From contig JASBUF010000075.1 in the NCBI GenBank assembly GCA_030148085.1, forward strand, positions 1 through 32,491: a stretch of DNA of 32,491 bases, read 5' to 3'. The stretch is from Methylophaga sp. (lineage in GTDB: Bacteria > Pseudomonadota > Gammaproteobacteria > Nitrosococcales > Methylophagaceae). The position numbers and the translations under genes were made by a program. A model generated the notes under the pieces. That model did not search any database. It had not been told where the DNA came from and saw only the letters and a program-made list of their open reading frames with translations. This document shows positions 9,550 through 20,339 of this stretch, piece after piece (within the stretch, counting starts at the first letter, position 1; every line of letters begins with the position of its first letter).

Positions 9550-10487
9550 CAGTTCGCCTCCCTGAAACTGGTTTCAAGAATGCGCCAGACCAGATCGTCA
9601 AAACTGATTCCAGCTTGCTTGGCAGCCATCGGCACCAGACTGTGATCAGTCATGCCCGGTACGCTGTTGGCTTCCAGCAAATAGAACTGACCGGCACCGT
9701 CACGCATAAAGTCAACGCGCCCCCAACCTGACATGCCCAGACCGTTAAAAGCCTGCACCGCCAATTGCTGCATCTGCTCTTCGCTCTCTGTATCCAGACC
9801 GCATGGGCATAGATACTCGGTCGTATTGGCCTTGTACTTCGCCTCATAATCATAAAATTCATGTGGCGTTTTCAGACGAATTGCTGGCATGGCTTCGCCA
9901 TCCAGAATCGCGACGGTGTACTCTTCACCCTGAATCCATTGCTCGGCAATCACATCGGCGTCATACTTCAAAGCCAAATCAATCGCCTCGCTCAGCTGCT
10001 GCTCGGTATTGACCTTGCTCATGCCAATGCTAGAACCTTCATTGACCGGTTTGATAATCAAAGGCAGACCTAATCTTGCAACCAGCTCTGCTACATCAGT
10101 CGTCGCCGTGACCCGTTCAAAGCCTGCCGTTGGCAAGCCCTGCTGAATCCAGTTGTTTTTGCTGATGCGCTTATTCATCGACAACACAGAAGCAGTCACG
10201 CCATTGCCGGTATAAGGCAGATTGATGGCCTGTAAAAAGCCCTGAATCTCACCATCTTCGCCGCCACGGCCATGCAGCACGATAAAGGCACGGTCAAACT
10301 GGCCACTGCCCAGCTTGTGGCAAATATCAAAGCTGACATCGATACCGTAGGCATCCACACCCTTACGCTGCAGACCAGCAAGCACTTCGTTACCGCTGAT
10401 TAAGGAAATCTCACGCTCGGCACTGCGGCCACCCATCAATACGGCTACGCGTCCGAATTCAGCAGCATTTTCTACACGGCGAGTCAT
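9549..10487 (-). CDS. ddl: D-alanine--D-alanine ligase
   Basis: Ddl is the ATP-grasp ligase that joins two D-alanines into the dipeptide used by MurF, in the cytoplasm. The 312-residue product is of the DdlB size. It shows MGGRSAEREISLISG at about residues 18-32, GSSIGMSKV in the central domain, the DYEAKY motif, and the metal-binding C-terminal stretch YLLEANSVPGMTDHSL. The DYEAKY context fits a D-Ala-D-Ala rather than a D-Ala-D-Lac ligase. It overlaps murB by 4 bp (ATGA) and ftsQ by 1 bp. Its place between murB and ftsQ identifies it as the cluster-linked ligase. Confidence 0.98.
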   Translation of the reverse strand: MTRRVENAAEFGRVAVLMGGRSAEREISLISGNEVLAGLQRKGVDAYGIDVSFDICHKLGSGQFDRAFIVLHGRGGEDGEIQGFLQAINLPYTGNGVTASVLSMNKRISKNNWIQQGLPTAGFERVTATTDVAELVARLGLPLIIKPVNEGSSIGMSKVNTEQQLSEAIDLALKYDADVIAEQWIQGEEYTVAILDGEAMPAIRLKTPHEFYDYEAKYKANTTEYLCPCGLDTESEEQMQQLAVQAFNGLGMSGWGRVDFMRDGAGQFYLLEANSVPGMTDHSLVPMAAKQAGISFDDLVWRILETSFREAN

Positions 10488-11374
10488 TGCGTCTGTCCCA
10501 CGATATGCACCTCGGGAATCAGCTTCACCCCTTGTAGTTTTTCAACTTTTTGCTGAACTAATTCAATCAAGGCTTCAATATCTGCTGCCGTGGCTGAACC
10601 GTCATTGACGATAAAATTCGCGTGCTTGGTCGAGACACTGGCACCGCCCAGTGTCAGGCCTTTAAGCTCACTGGTTTCAATTAACCTGCCGGCAAAATCA
10701 CCTTCAGGATTACGGAATACCGAACCGGCACAAGGCTGATTGGTGGGCTGGCTGGCATTACGTTTTTTCAGCAGCTCACGGATTAGCGCGGTTTCTTCTT
10801 TGGCATTGCCCTGCTCAAACTGCAATTGTGCAGCCACAAACCACTCACCTTCCGGCAAAGCAACATGTCTGTAACAGATTTCAAATTCTGATTTGGCTCG
10901 GGTACGCAGTTGGCCTTTACGATCAATCGTGGTAACTGAGTGCACAAAGTCCCAGGTTTCACTCCCATGGGCACCGGCATTCATCGCCAAAGCGCCGCCG
11001 AGGGTACCTGGAATACCAGCGAGGAAGGCAGCGCCTTTCATACCGGCTTTAGCCGCTTGCTTGGCCAGTTTGCTGCAATAAACACCCACTTCGGCACTAA
11101 CACTCAGTGCTTCAGTTTTAATGTTCTGCAATACACCGGCAGTCACTATCACTGTGCCGTTAAAGCCACCGTCACGGACCAGCAAGTTGCTGCCCAGGCC
11201 CAACCACATTACCGCTTCATCTTGTGGTAACTGTTGCAGGAACACTGCCAGATCGTCTGCATCTGCCGGACGATATAGCTGTTTGGCTTCGCCTCCAACA
11301 CGCCATGAGGTATAGCGTGACAGGCTTTCCTGTTGTTTAAGTTCACCTCTGAGTGTCTGCGGTAAGGCCATCAT
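10484..11374 (-). CDS. murB: UDP-N-acetylenolpyruvoylglucosamine reductase MurB (short, type II)
   Basis: MurB is the FAD- and NADPH-dependent reductase that makes UDP-MurNAc, the second step of the cytoplasmic peptidoglycan pathway. At 296 residues it is the short form rather than the roughly 340-residue E. coli form. The FAD-binding part has [10 protein letters not shown] at about 21-30, [12 protein letters not shown] at about 59-70 and NAGAHGSE at 132-139. The proton-donating serine is Ser218 in [10 protein letters not shown], Tyr168-Arg169 is in CYRH, and the catalytic glutamate is Glu288 in LIPEVHIVG. It overlaps murC and ddl by 4 bp each (ATGA). E. coli has murB elsewhere on its chromosome, whereas here it sits in the cluster between murC and ddl, as in several other gammaproteobacteria. 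Confidence 0.97.
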   Translation of the reverse strand: MMALPQTLRGELKQQESLSRYTSWRVGGEAKQLYRPADADDLAVFLQQLPQDEAVMWLGLGSNLLVRDGGFNGTVIVTAGVLQNIKTEALSVSAEVGVYCSKLAKQAAKAGMKGAAFLAGIPGTLGGALAMNAGAHGSETWDFVHSVTTIDRKGQLRTRAKSEFEICYRHVALPEGEWFVAAQLQFEQGNAKEETALIRELLKKRNASQPTNQPCAGSVFRNPEGDFAGRLIETSELKGLTLGGASVSTKHANFIVNDGSATAADIEALIELVQQKVEKLQGVKLIPEVHIVGQTQ

Positions 11375-12792
11375 TCAGCACCTCCGCTTAACACACCAGG
11401 CAAGGCCTGCGCCATACGGCCGATATCACCGGCACCCAGCGTAATCAGCACATCACCATCGTTAAGTAAGCCCGGTAACAGCTTGTAGAGCGCCTCTTTG
11501 TCTTCGGCAAACACTGGCTCAACCTGACCACGCAGGCGAATCGCACGGCACAGACTGCGGGAATCAGCACCGGCAATCTTGGCTTCACCCGCTGCGTAAA
11601 CTTCCAGCACGATGAGGACATCGACCGTCGACAGCACCTGTGCAAAATCTTCAAACAAATCGCGGGTACGCGTGTAACGGTGCGGCTGGAATACAACGAC
11701 CACACGCTGGTCTGGCCAGCCGGCACGGGTAGCCGCTAATGTCGCCGCAATTTCGGTGGGGTGATGACCATAATCATCAATCAGCAAGGCTTCACCGCCC
11801 TGCGCCTTGATCTGGCCCAGCAGATTAAAGCGCCGGCCTACACCATCAAATTTCACTAAGGCGCGCTGGCAGGCTTCGATATTGACCTGCAGATTGCGGG
11901 CAACCGCCATTGCCGCCGTTGCATTCAGGGCATTGTGCAGACCGGGCATATTCAACGTGACCGGGAACTGCTGTCCGCTTTGCTTTTCAATCACGGTGAA
12001 AAAGCTCTGCCCCTGATGCTGTGTCAGATCGACCAGACGGTAATCCGCTTCTTCATCCTGACCGTAGGTGATGAACGGGCGGGTCACTTCCGTCAGTAAT
12101 TCTTTAATGACCGGATCATCCAGACACATCACCGCCAATCCGTAAAACGGCAGATGGTGCAAGAACTCGACAAAGGTCGCTTTCAACTTGCCGAAGCTGC
12201 CTTCGTAGGTCGCCATATGATCTTCATCAATATTGGTGACCACAGCGATCATGGGTTGCAGGTAGAGGAAAGAAGCATCACTTTCATCCGCTTCTGCGAC
12301 CAAATAGCGACCTGTGCCCAATCGAGCATTACTGCCGGCGCTGTTCAGGCGACCACCAATGACAAAGGTCGGATCTAATTCGCCCTCACTGAGTAAGGCA
12401 GCAATCAGACTTGTTGTGGTGGTTTTACCGTGTGTGCCGGCTACCGCGATGCCGTAGCTGAGGCGCATCAATTCCGCCAGCATTTCAGCACGTGGCACCA
12501 CTGGAATTCGCTGTTCACGTGCGGCAACTAATTCAACGTTTTCTTCATTGACCGCGGTAGTCACCACGACCACATCGGCACCCTCGAGATAACTTGGCTC
12601 ATGACCAATCATGATTGTTGCACCCAAAGTACGCAGATGCTGAATCAGGCTGTTTTCGGCCAGATCACTGCCCGTCACCTGATAACCTAGGTTGAGCAGT
12701 ACTTCGGCAATACCACCCATACCCACACCACCAATACCGATGAAGTGGATATGTTTGACCCGGCTTTGCATCGCTGAGGTTAATCTATCCAT
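11371..12792 (-). CDS. murC: UDP-N-acetylmuramate--L-alanine ligase MurC
   Basis: MurC is the first of the four Mur ligases and adds L-alanine to UDP-MurNAc using ATP. With the start chosen here it has 473 residues. The Rossmann-like N-terminus reads [15 protein letters not shown] at about 16-30, the ATP loop is GTHGKTTT at 119-126, and the later [10 protein letters not shown] motif is typical of MurC. The reading frame is open further upstream (to 12861), but ATG 12792 is preferred. It has GGAG 7 nt upstream and overlaps murG by only 8 bp, whereas the longer form adds 23 residues with no family similarity before the conserved start. It overlaps murB by ATGA. Confidence 0.97.
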   Translation of the reverse strand: MDRLTSAMQSRVKHIHFIGIGGVGMGGIAEVLLNLGYQVTGSDLAENSLIQHLRTLGATIMIGHEPSYLEGADVVVVTTAVNEENVELVAAREQRIPVVPRAEMLAELMRLSYGIAVAGTHGKTTTTSLIAALLSEGELDPTFVIGGRLNSAGSNARLGTGRYLVAEADESDASFLYLQPMIAVVTNIDEDHMATYEGSFGKLKATFVEFLHHLPFYGLAVMCLDDPVIKELLTEVTRPFITYGQDEEADYRLVDLTQHQGQSFFTVIEKQSGQQFPVTLNMPGLHNALNATAAMAVARNLQVNIEACQRALVKFDGVGRRFNLLGQIKAQGGEALLIDDYGHHPTEIAATLAATRAGWPDQRVVVVFQPHRYTRTRDLFEDFAQVLSTVDVLIVLEVYAAGEAKIAGADSRSLCRAIRLRGQVEPVFAEDKEALYKLLPGLLNDGDVLITLGAGDIGRMAQALPGVLSGGAE

Positions 12793-13876
12793 GAGCGTAC
12801 TCCATACATAGATCGGCGATATAACCGGCAGTGCCGATTTTGGCGACGTGTCGCGCCGCATTGGCCATAGTCAATAATCCTTCTCTGTCGTTATCAAAAC
12901 GCATAATCATCTGGGCCAAATCGACTGCATTCAATGCTGTGTCAGCCACCAGTTCGGCCGCGCCTTCGTCAACCAGAATCGAGGCATTGTGGGTTTGGTG
13001 ATCATCTACCGCATATGGATACGGCACGAGGATCGAAGCCACTCCAGCAGCGGCCACTTCAGCAACCGTCAACGCGCCTGCACGGCAAATCACTAGGTCA
13101 GCCCAGGCATAGGCTTCCGCCATATCGCTGATGAATTCCAACACGTCCGCTTCAACACCGGCCTGCTGATAGGCTGCGCGGCAGTCATCAATATGCTTAC
13201 TACCGCTTTGATGTCTGATCTCTGGTCGTGTCGCTTGTCCAATCTGTTTGATGGCTTCTGGCACAACGCTATTTAATGAGCGTGCGCCGAGGCTGCCACC
13301 CAATACCAGGAGTTTCAGACGCCCTTGCTTTTCGCTTTGACGTAGGTGTGGCATCGGCAAATCTTCAATTTGTTTTCTGACCGGGTTACCGACCCACTCC
13401 GCCTCGACCTTGGCGTCAAAACTGTTAGGGAAACCGGTCAACACTTGTTTTGCCAAACGCGCCAGCAGTTTGTTGGTGAGGCCGGGAATCGCATTCTGTT
13501 CATGAATCAGCAGTGGTTTTTTCATTAGCCAGGCCGCGACGCCGCCAGGACCAGATGCAAAGCCGCCCAAGCCTAAAACGACATCCGCATCTGTGTCACG
13601 CAGAATACTGCGTGCCTGCCAGATGGCTTTCAGCACTCTGAATGGCGCCATTAACCAGCCCAAGACACCGTTACCGCGCAATCCGGCAACTCCAATAAAG
13701 GACAGTGGAATTCCGGCTTCCGGCACCAGACGTGCTTCGATACCTTTTTCTGTGCCCATCCACACCACGTCAACCTGACGCTGTTTCAACTCTTCAGCCA
13801 CCGCCAAAGCCGGAAAGACGTGGCCTCCGGTGCCGCCGGCCATGATCATGACGCGTTTCACTATAGCCGCTGTCAT
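12785..13876 (-). CDS. murG: Lipid II synthase MurG (GlcNAc transferase)
   Basis: MurG transfers GlcNAc from UDP-GlcNAc to lipid I to give lipid II, at the cytoplasmic face of the inner membrane. The 363-residue GT-B protein has the glycine-rich loop GGTGGH at residues 14-19, a second glycine-rich stretch [11 protein letters not shown] at about 102-112, His125-Glu126-Gln127-Asn128 in IHEQNAIPG, and GGSLGAR at about 193-199. The C-terminal domain holds the UDP-GlcNAc site around [13 protein letters not shown]. Its start overlaps the ftsW stop by ATGA, and its last 8 bases overlap murC. Confidence 0.98.
   Translation of the reverse strand: MTAAIVKRVMIMAGGTGGHVFPALAVAEELKQRQVDVVWMGTEKGIEARLVPEAGIPLSFIGVAGLRGNGVLGWLMAPFRVLKAIWQARSILRDTDADVVLGLGGFASGPGGVAAWLMKKPLLIHEQNAIPGLTNKLLARLAKQVLTGFPNSFDAKVEAEWVGNPVRKQIEDLPMPHLRQSEKQGRLKLLVLGGSLGARSLNSVVPEAIKQIGQATRPEIRHQSGSKHIDDCRAAYQQAGVEADVLEFISDMAEAYAWADLVICRAGALTVAEVAAAGVASILVPYPYAVDDHQTHNASILVDEGAAELVADTALNAVDLAQMIMRFDNDREGLLTMANAARHVAKIGTAGYIADLCMEYAHG
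12800..12803 (-). promoter_or_regulatory. murC ribosome binding site fixing the start at 12792
   Basis: The minus strand reads GGAG, 7 nt, then ATG. The site lies inside the last codons of murG and argues against the upstream in-frame ATG at 12861. Confidence 0.7.
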
Positions 13877-15012
13877 CGTCTGATCCTCGCAGAGGCTTTT
13901 TCAGGCAAACGGGTTTCCATATCTACCCGCAGTAATAAGGCCACGGCCACACAAACAATCACCAAACTACTTCCGCCATAGCTCATCAATGGCAGAGTCA
14001 ACCCCTTGGTTGGCAGTGCACCCATATTGACACCGATATTGACGCAGGCCTGAAGTCCGAGCCAGATGCCGATACCGTACGCAATCTGCGCAGCAAACAC
14101 CTGTCCCGCCATTTCTGCAGCACGGCCAATCGCCAAAGCGCGCCAGATGAAGACAAAGAACAAACCAATAACAGTCAACGCACCAATCAGGCCAAGTTCT
14201 TCAGCCAGAATGGAATATAAGAAGTCGGTATGTGCTTCCGGCAGATAGAACAGTTTCTGCATGCTGCTACCCAGACCAACACCAAACCAGTCACCGCGAC
14301 CGAACGCAATCAAAGCCTGTGTCAGCTGGAAGCCACTGCCAAAAGGATCTGCCCAAGGGTCCATAAAACTCTGCAAACGCACTAACCGGTATGGTGCAAC
14401 CCACACCAACATGGCAAACAAGGCGGCCATCACGGCAATCAGTGAGGCAAATACATCCAGTCTGGCACCGCCTAGAAACAACATCGCCAATACTGTGGAC
14501 ATAATCACGACCATCGACCCCATATCGGGCTGCAACAGCAGCAATAATGCAGCAAAACCCAGCAGCATCAATGGTGCCAGGACCTTAAGAAAAGAGGTGT
14601 GCAGCTGGCCATGGTGACGTTGCAGATAATCGGCAATGTAGAGGATGGCAAAAAGCTTGATGACCTCGGCTACCTGCAAGTTCACCGGTCCCAATGGCAA
14701 CCAACGGCTAGAGCCATTGACTTCACGGCCAATGCCGGGAATCAGCACCAAAACCAGTAAAAACACACCAAACACTAATAATTTAGGCGCCATACGCTGC
14801 CATACGGCCAGTCTTACTGACACGATGGCCCACGCTGCACCCAGTCCCGCCACGGCAAACACCAATTGGCGGATGAAATAAAACAGGGGTTGACCGCTCT
14901 TGCTGTCTGCAATGGTGATCGACGCCGAGCACACCATGATCAGTCCGATAAACATCAAGGCCGCGGTGGCAAACAGTAGGCTACTATCAAATTGTGCAGA
15001 GGATTCGCTCAT
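13873..15012 (-). CDS. ftsW: SEDS-family septal peptidoglycan glycosyltransferase FtsW
   Basis: FtsW is the polytopic SEDS polymerase that works with the transpeptidase FtsI to build septal peptidoglycan from lipid II. The 379-residue product is highly hydrophobic, with about ten membrane segments. It has the SEDS stretches GREVNGSSRWLPLGP, LAEELGLIGALTV and PLMSYGGSSLV (near residue 345). Its position between murD and murG, both joined by ATGA overlaps, separates it from the paralogue RodA, which is usually next to pbpA. The assignment is secure from sequence plus context. Confidence 0.97.
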   Translation of the reverse strand: MSESSAQFDSSLLFATAALMFIGLIMVCSASITIADSKSGQPLFYFIRQLVFAVAGLGAAWAIVSVRLAVWQRMAPKLLVFGVFLLVLVLIPGIGREVNGSSRWLPLGPVNLQVAEVIKLFAILYIADYLQRHHGQLHTSFLKVLAPLMLLGFAALLLLLQPDMGSMVVIMSTVLAMLFLGGARLDVFASLIAVMAALFAMLVWVAPYRLVRLQSFMDPWADPFGSGFQLTQALIAFGRGDWFGVGLGSSMQKLFYLPEAHTDFLYSILAEELGLIGALTVIGLFFVFIWRALAIGRAAEMAGQVFAAQIAYGIGIWLGLQACVNIGVNMGALPTKGLTLPLMSYGGSSLVIVCVAVALLLRVDMETRLPEKASARIRR

Positions 15013-16364
15013 GCCGCCAAAGCCCTCACTGCCTGTTCAAATTTGTCTCCTCGTTCAGCATAGCCACTGAACATATCGAAGCTGGCGCAGGCTGGTGACA
15101 ACAACACATTGTCGCCTTCTTTCGCCAACTGACGTGCCTTGTTCACGGCATCCGTCATATCATCAGCTTTTACTTGCTCTACACCGGCCGGTATCACCGC
15201 TGCAATCTTGTCGGCATCTTCACCAACCAGCACCACGGCATGGACCGCTTTTTGTAATGTTTCCGTCAAGGTGGAGAAGTCCTGATCCTTGCCAACGCCG
15301 CCTGCAATCAGCACGATGCCGCCATTACCGGCCATGCCTTCGATTGCCGCAATACAGGCACCGACATTAGTGGCTTTGGAATCGTTGTACCAACGCACTC
15401 CATCCAGCGCTCTGACCAGACGACAGCGATGCGGCAGGCCTTTAAATTCCTGCAGTGCTGACAGCATGGCTGTCATCGGTAAGGCCATAGCCGAACCCAG
15501 CGCTAGCGCAGCTAACGCGTTGGCAATGTTATGACTACCGGCCATTTTCATCTGACTCACAGCCAGTAGTGGTTCATCACCTTCGGCCAGCCACTGTTGA
15601 CCGTCTTGTTGAAGCAGGCCGAAATCATTGCCTTCGGCGTGATGTAAGCTGAAACCAATACGAATGCGGTCAGCGTCGGACATCGCACTGACTACTGGAT
15701 CATCAAGGTTGATCACCATCACACCATCACCGTTGTAGATTTGCTGTTTGGCGTTTTGGTAATCGACCACAGAGTTATAACGATCCATATGATCCGGGCT
15801 GACGTTCAACACAACGGACGCAAAGGCATTTAATGAACGTACCGTTTCCAGTTGGAAACTGGAGAGTTCAAGGACATAGAAATCTGGTGCTGTTTCACCT
15901 AATAAATCCAGCGCTGGGGTACCCAGATTGCCGCCGGTACGTACGTCTTTTCCTGCCAACTGCGCCATCAAGGCGAGTAAGGTAGTCACCGTGCTCTTAC
16001 CATTGGAACCGGTAATGGCAACAACCGGCGCATCGGCGTAACGGGCAAACAATTCGATATCACCAACGATTTCGATACCGGCTTCTTGTGCCGCACGAAT
16101 TTCTGGCAGTCGCGGATCGATACCTGGGCTGAGCACAATCATATCGGCCTGTAATAACCAGTCCGGGTCCAACCCACCAGTTTTAATCAGTACCTGAGGG
16201 TAATCCTGCTGCAGGCTGGCCATGGCCGGTGGCTGCTCACGGGTATCCATCACTGCCACGCTCAACGTGCGTGTTGCTAAGTAACGCGCACAGGAGAGCC
16301 CGGTCTGGCCAAGACCGACTATCAGACAATTTTTATGTGAAAGACTGTTCATACTCTGTGTCAT
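15009..16364 (-). CDS. murD: UDP-N-acetylmuramoyl-L-alanine--D-glutamate ligase MurD
   Basis: MurD adds D-glutamate to UDP-MurNAc-L-Ala using ATP in the cytoplasm. The start chosen gives 451 residues. The N-terminal Rossmann-like fold reads [17 protein letters not shown] at about 13-29, the ATP loop is GSNGKST at 119-125, and [11 protein letters not shown] is the conserved region of the ligase family. The frame is open to 16448, but ATG 16364 forms a 4 bp ATGA overlap with the mraY stop, like most junctions here. The 28 extra upstream residues are simply the mraY end read in another frame. It overlaps ftsW by ATGA. Confidence 0.97.
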   Translation of the reverse strand: MTQSMNSLSHKNCLIVGLGQTGLSCARYLATRTLSVAVMDTREQPPAMASLQQDYPQVLIKTGGLDPDWLLQADMIVLSPGIDPRLPEIRAAQEAGIEIVGDIELFARYADAPVVAITGSNGKSTVTTLLALMAQLAGKDVRTGGNLGTPALDLLGETAPDFYVLELSSFQLETVRSLNAFASVVLNVSPDHMDRYNSVVDYQNAKQQIYNGDGVMVINLDDPVVSAMSDADRIRIGFSLHHAEGNDFGLLQQDGQQWLAEGDEPLLAVSQMKMAGSHNIANALAALALGSAMALPMTAMLSALQEFKGLPHRCRLVRALDGVRWYNDSKATNVGACIAAIEGMAGNGGIVLIAGGVGKDQDFSTLTETLQKAVHAVVLVGEDADKIAAVIPAGVEQVKADDMTDAVNKARQLAKEGDNVLLSPACASFDMFSGYAERGDKFEQAVRALAA

Positions 16365-17443
16365 CGTAATTTCAGTGTTGCCAGCCCAATCAATACCAGG
16401 AAGACCGTAATGATCCAGAAGCGCACAATAATGCGTGGTTCTGGCCAACCTTTTAATTCGTAGTGGTGGTGAATTGGTGCCATCAAAAACACGCGTTTAC
16501 CACGCAGCTTGTAGGAAGCGACCTGAATCATCACTGACAAGGTTTCAATGACGAACACCCCGCCCATAATCAGTAACACGAGTTCCTGACGCACCAGCAC
16601 GGCGACCGTACCCAAAGCCGCGCCCAGCGCCAATGCACCGACATCGCCCATAAAGACCTGTGCCGGATAGGTGTTAAACCATAAGAAGCCAAGGCCAGCA
16701 CCAACCATCGCGGCGCAGAACACAGTCAGTTCACCGGCATGAGGGATAAACGGAATCTGCAGGTAATTGGCAAACTCAAAGTGACCACCGACATATGCAA
16801 ACAGGCCCAGCGCTGCCGACACCATTACCGTTGGCATAATTGCCAGTCCATCCAATCCATCTGTCAGGTTCACGGCATTACTGCTGCCAACGATGACCAG
16901 ATAGGTCAGCAGCATGTACCAGCCACCTAAAGGAATCAGGATGTCCTTGAAGAAAGGCACTATCAGCGTTGTTTCTGCTGGCACACTGGCAGTGAAATAC
17001 AAAAATACTGCGGCACCGGCACCGAAAACGGACTGCCAGAAATACTTGTAGCGGCTTAATAAACCACGTGGATCCTGACGAACCAGCTTGATGTAATCAT
17101 CCACAAAACCAATTACACCAAACGCAAGTGTTACCGTGAGTACCACCCACACATAGTGGTTTTCTAAATTTGCCCACAGAAGTGTACTGACTGCAATCGC
17201 GACCAAGATCAACGATCCGCCCATGGTCGGTGTACCACGCTTACTGAAATGTGACTCTGGGCCATCATTTCTGACTACCTGACCGATTTGCTTGAAGCTA
17301 AGCTGACGGATCATTGTTGGACCAATGACCAACGCAATACCCAGCGCCGTCATCGTGCCCAAAATCGCTCTCAGTGTCAGGTACTGGAAAACGTTAAAGC
17401 CACTGTAATACTGGCTCAGGTATTCACTTAACAGCAGCAGCAT
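16361..17443 (-). CDS. mraY: Phospho-MurNAc-pentapeptide transferase MraY
   Basis: MraY is the inner-membrane enzyme that transfers phospho-MurNAc-pentapeptide to undecaprenyl phosphate, making lipid I. The 360-residue length equals that of E. coli MraY, with about ten membrane helices. The signature acidic residues are present: Asp115-Asp116 in [17 protein letters not shown] at about 192-201, and [11 protein letters not shown]. The cytoplasmic histidine motif [11 protein letters not shown] lies near the C-terminus. Its start shares one base with the murF stop (TGATG), and its stop overlaps murD by ATGA. Confidence 0.98.
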   Translation of the reverse strand: MLLLLSEYLSQYYSGFNVFQYLTLRAILGTMTALGIALVIGPTMIRQLSFKQIGQVVRNDGPESHFSKRGTPTMGGSLILVAIAVSTLLWANLENHYVWVVLTVTLAFGVIGFVDDYIKLVRQDPRGLLSRYKYFWQSVFGAGAAVFLYFTASVPAETTLIVPFFKDILIPLGGWYMLLTYLVIVGSSNAVNLTDGLDGLAIMPTVMVSAALGLFAYVGGHFEFANYLQIPFIPHAGELTVFCAAMVGAGLGFLWFNTYPAQVFMGDVGALALGAALGTVAVLVRQELVLLIMGGVFVIETLSVMIQVASYKLRGKRVFLMAPIHHHYELKGWPEPRIIVRFWIITVFLVLIGLATLKLR

Positions 17444-18798
17444 CAGCCTTCTCCTTCTTGTGCCAGCTGATCGGCCAGCTTATCCAGTTGCATAAAACGT
17501 GACCCCTTAATCAAACACGTCACGTCCTCATGTAACTCGCGTTGCAAACACTGCAGCAAAGTTTCGCGGTCCTCAAAATGTTGTGCATTGTCACCAAACT
17601 GCTCTGCCGCCATACGACTGCTCTGACCGACAGTGAACATGCGGCTGACACCATGATCTTTTGCCTGCTGACCCATCTGTTTGTGTATGGCATCACTGTC
17701 AATGCCGAGCTCGCCAAAATCACCGAGTACCAGCCAGTGCTCACCATTGAATCCAGCCAGTGTTTTCAAAGCTTGCAGATACGAACCGGGATTCGCGTTA
17801 TAGGTGTCATCCAGTAAACGGGCAGCATTGGCGCCATCACGTAATTGCAGACGGTGCGGTACTGCCTTCATGCTCGCCAGCCCTCTGACCATTGCATCAA
17901 CAGGGATCGTCAAGGCACGGCAAACGCTAATCGCAGCCAATGCGTTATTAATATTGTGTAAACCAGGCAAAGGCAGACTGAAATGATGACTGATGCCATC
18001 CATGCTGACCATGAAATGACCTGATATGCCATCAAGCTGGACATAGTCCGGTTTCATCTCAGCCTCGTTTTCCAGACTGAAGCGCAAGACTTTTCTGCCA
18101 GCAATCATCGGCGTCCAGATATCGGCATAGGGCATATCAGCATTCACTACAGCTGTGCCGCTCTTTGCCAGTCCTGCGTAAATCTCGCCTTTTTCACGAG
18201 CCACACCTACTTCGTTACCAAACCCTTCCAGATGCGCCGGCGCAATATTATTGATGATGGCCACATCAGGTATGGCAATCTTCACCAGCTCGGCGATTTC
18301 ACCGGGATGATTGGTTCCCATTTCGATGACGGCAAACTTGTCTTCCGGATCTACACGGCACACGGTTAGCGGCACGCCCAGATCGTTGTTGTAGTTACCT
18401 TGTGTCGCGGTAACCGGCCCCACTTGTCTGACAATCGCCGTGACCATTTCCTTAACGCTGGTTTTACCGTTGCTGCCGGTAATGGCAATCACCTTGGCAC
18501 GGCATTGTTCCAGCCAGGCATGGGCAATCTGTGCAAAGGCTTTTTTGACGTCAGCGACCAGCAGTTGTGGCAGAGCATCATCACGGAGCTCAGAAACAAG
18601 TGCTGCACTGGCGCCGGCTTCTCTTGCCTGTGCCAGATAATCGTGACCATCCACCCGGTCACCTTTTAAGGCGACAAACAGGTTACCAACTTCAATCTTA
18701 CGGGTATCAATCACCGCTCCACTGACTTTAATATCAGCAAAGTCTTGCTCACTACCGACGATGCGAGCGAGTTGATTGAGTGTCATCGACAGACCCAT
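17443..18798 (-). CDS. murF: UDP-MurNAc-tripeptide--D-alanyl-D-alanine ligase MurF
   Basis: MurF adds the D-Ala-D-Ala dipeptide, completing the UDP-MurNAc-pentapeptide. The 451-residue product has an N-terminal substrate domain with [19 protein letters not shown] at about 26-44, the ATP loop GSNGKTS at 108-114, and the conserved MGTNHPGEI stretch. The C-terminal ligase domain has [12 protein letters not shown]. The start is ATG 18798, which shares one base with the murE stop (TAATG). ATG 18786, four codons on, is an alternative. Its product is the direct substrate of MraY, encoded next. Confidence 0.98.
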   Translation of the reverse strand: MGLSMTLNQLARIVGSEQDFADIKVSGAVIDTRKIEVGNLFVALKGDRVDGHDYLAQAREAGASAALVSELRDDALPQLLVADVKKAFAQIAHAWLEQCRAKVIAITGSNGKTSVKEMVTAIVRQVGPVTATQGNYNNDLGVPLTVCRVDPEDKFAVIEMGTNHPGEIAELVKIAIPDVAIINNIAPAHLEGFGNEVGVAREKGEIYAGLAKSGTAVVNADMPYADIWTPMIAGRKVLRFSLENEAEMKPDYVQLDGISGHFMVSMDGISHHFSLPLPGLHNINNALAAISVCRALTIPVDAMVRGLASMKAVPHRLQLRDGANAARLLDDTYNANPGSYLQALKTLAGFNGEHWLVLGDFGELGIDSDAIHKQMGQQAKDHGVSRMFTVGQSSRMAAEQFGDNAQHFEDRETLLQCLQRELHEDVTCLIKGSRFMQLDKLADQLAQEGEG

Positions 18799-20339
18799 TA
18801 ATGGCCTCCCATGACGTTATAAAAACCGTTTTTGACTTCACCCAGCGCGTCACTGACGACCTGGGTATCACTGAAGGGATACTTCACTTGTTCAATTTCC
18901 TGATAGGCCTCATGCCCTTTACCTGCGACCAGCACAATATCGTTGGGTGAGGCATGTGAAACCGCATATTGAATGGCCGCTTTGCGGTCCAGTTCCACGT
19001 GGATGGTTTCCGGTTGTTGGCAGCCGTCCAGAATCTCATTGACGATGGTCTGATGATCTTCGCTACGTGGATTGTCATCAGTGATGATCACAACATCGGC
19101 TTCCGATTCAGCAATTCTGCCCATTAATGGTCGTTTGCCTTTATCACGGTCACCGCCGCAGCCAAACACACACCAGAGTTGGCCTTGCGATGGCAAGTGA
19201 CTGCGGAGCGTTTTCAGCGCTTGTTCCAAGGCATCCGGGGTATGGGCATAGTCGATAACAACGCAGGGCTGGCCCTGAACACCATGGGCTTCCATACGGC
19301 CGGCTACAGCATGACAATGTTGCAGAGCATCACAGGCGGCTTCGTTATCAAAACCGAGGGTATGTAATACCGCGACTGTCGCCAGCAGATTATCGACATT
19401 AAAACGGCCCATCACTGGCAGCATCAGCCCCAGCATGTCGCTGTGAATCGCCAGTTCAAAGGCGACGCCACCACGACGGCATTCAATTTTGTCCGCCGCG
19501 ATATCGGCACTGCTCTTGCTGCTGTAACTTAACAATGCGATATCTGAACGTAATTGCTGTGCGACCTGTTGACCAAAGTTGTCATCAATATTAATCACGG
19601 CCTGTGACACGGAACTCATTTCAAACAGGCGACGTTTCGCCGCACCATATTCTTCCATGGTTTTGTGGTAATCGAGATGGTCACGGCTCAGGTTGGTGAA
19701 GACCGCGATGTTCACATCAATGCTGTTCAGACGTCCCTGCACCAAGGCGTGTGAAGAGGCTTCCATCACCACATAACGACAGCCTTCCAGTTCAAAGCCT
19801 GCCAGCAGACGCTGTACTGATACCGGGTCAGGTGTGGTCATGCCGGTGAGTTCCAGATCGCTGACGCGTCCCGCTCCCATTGTGCCAATCACACCACATG
19901 GCTGACCACTGCCTTCCAATGCTTGGGCAATAAACTGGCTGACCGAAGTCTTGCCATTGGTGCCGGTCACCGCAATTACCGTCATATGCTCAGACGGGTT
20001 TTCATAGAAACGGGCAGCAATAAAACCGGCCTGCTGTGCCAGATGTTTGATCGGGTAAGCCGCCACGACCTCTTCTGCCAGCATCTCCGTTTCGGTTGCA
20101 GACAATGGCTGTTCAGCATCAATCAGAACAGCAAATGCCCCTTTATCCAGTGCTTGATGCAGGTGTCGCTCTCGGTCAGCAGAATTCCTAGCCAGCGCCA
20201 GGAATAAACAGCCTGCGGTTACGCGTCGGCTGTCCATGCTGATATCGGTCAGCATGGATTCCTGAAGTTCGACATCCTCAGCTACCCAGTCCCGAAGTAG
20301 CCAGGTTAACGATTGCTTTTTCACGATCGATGTCATCAT
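18798..20339 (-). CDS. murE: UDP-MurNAc-L-alanyl-D-glutamate--meso-diaminopimelate ligase MurE
   Basis: MurE adds the third stem-peptide residue. The 513-residue product has the N-terminal motif ISMDSRRVTAGCLFLAL at about 33-49, the ATP loop GTNGKTS at 126-132, the active-site lid stretch NLSRDHLDYHKTM at about 216-228, and DNPR at 422-425. DNPR selects meso-diaminopimelate rather than lysine, so the organism should have DAP-type peptidoglycan, as expected for a Gram-negative. The start ATG at 20339 overlaps the ftsI stop by ATGA; a second ATG follows immediately. The stop shares one base with murF. Confidence 0.98.
   Translation of the reverse strand: MMTSIVKKQSLTWLLRDWVAEDVELQESMLTDISMDSRRVTAGCLFLALARNSADRERHLHQALDKGAFAVLIDAEQPLSATETEMLAEEVVAAYPIKHLAQQAGFIAARFYENPSEHMTVIAVTGTNGKTSVSQFIAQALEGSGQPCGVIGTMGAGRVSDLELTGMTTPDPVSVQRLLAGFELEGCRYVVMEASSHALVQGRLNSIDVNIAVFTNLSRDHLDYHKTMEEYGAAKRRLFEMSSVSQAVINIDDNFGQQVAQQLRSDIALLSYSSKSSADIAADKIECRRGGVAFELAIHSDMLGLMLPVMGRFNVDNLLATVAVLHTLGFDNEAACDALQHCHAVAGRMEAHGVQGQPCVVIDYAHTPDALEQALKTLRSHLPSQGQLWCVFGCGGDRDKGKRPLMGRIAESEADVVIITDDNPRSEDHQTIVNEILDGCQQPETIHVELDRKAAIQYAVSHASPNDIVLVAGKGHEAYQEIEQVKYPFSDTQVVSDALGEVKNGFYNVMGGH

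Noticed and set aside
12793-12861. Upstream extension of murC by 23 residues
   Set aside because: It overlaps the conserved end of murG, lacks a ribosome binding site, and ATG 12792 has GGAG at 7 nt.
16365-16448. Upstream extension of murD by 28 residues
   Set aside because: It is the mraY 3' end read in another frame. ATG 16364 gives the ATGA overlap used at most other junctions.
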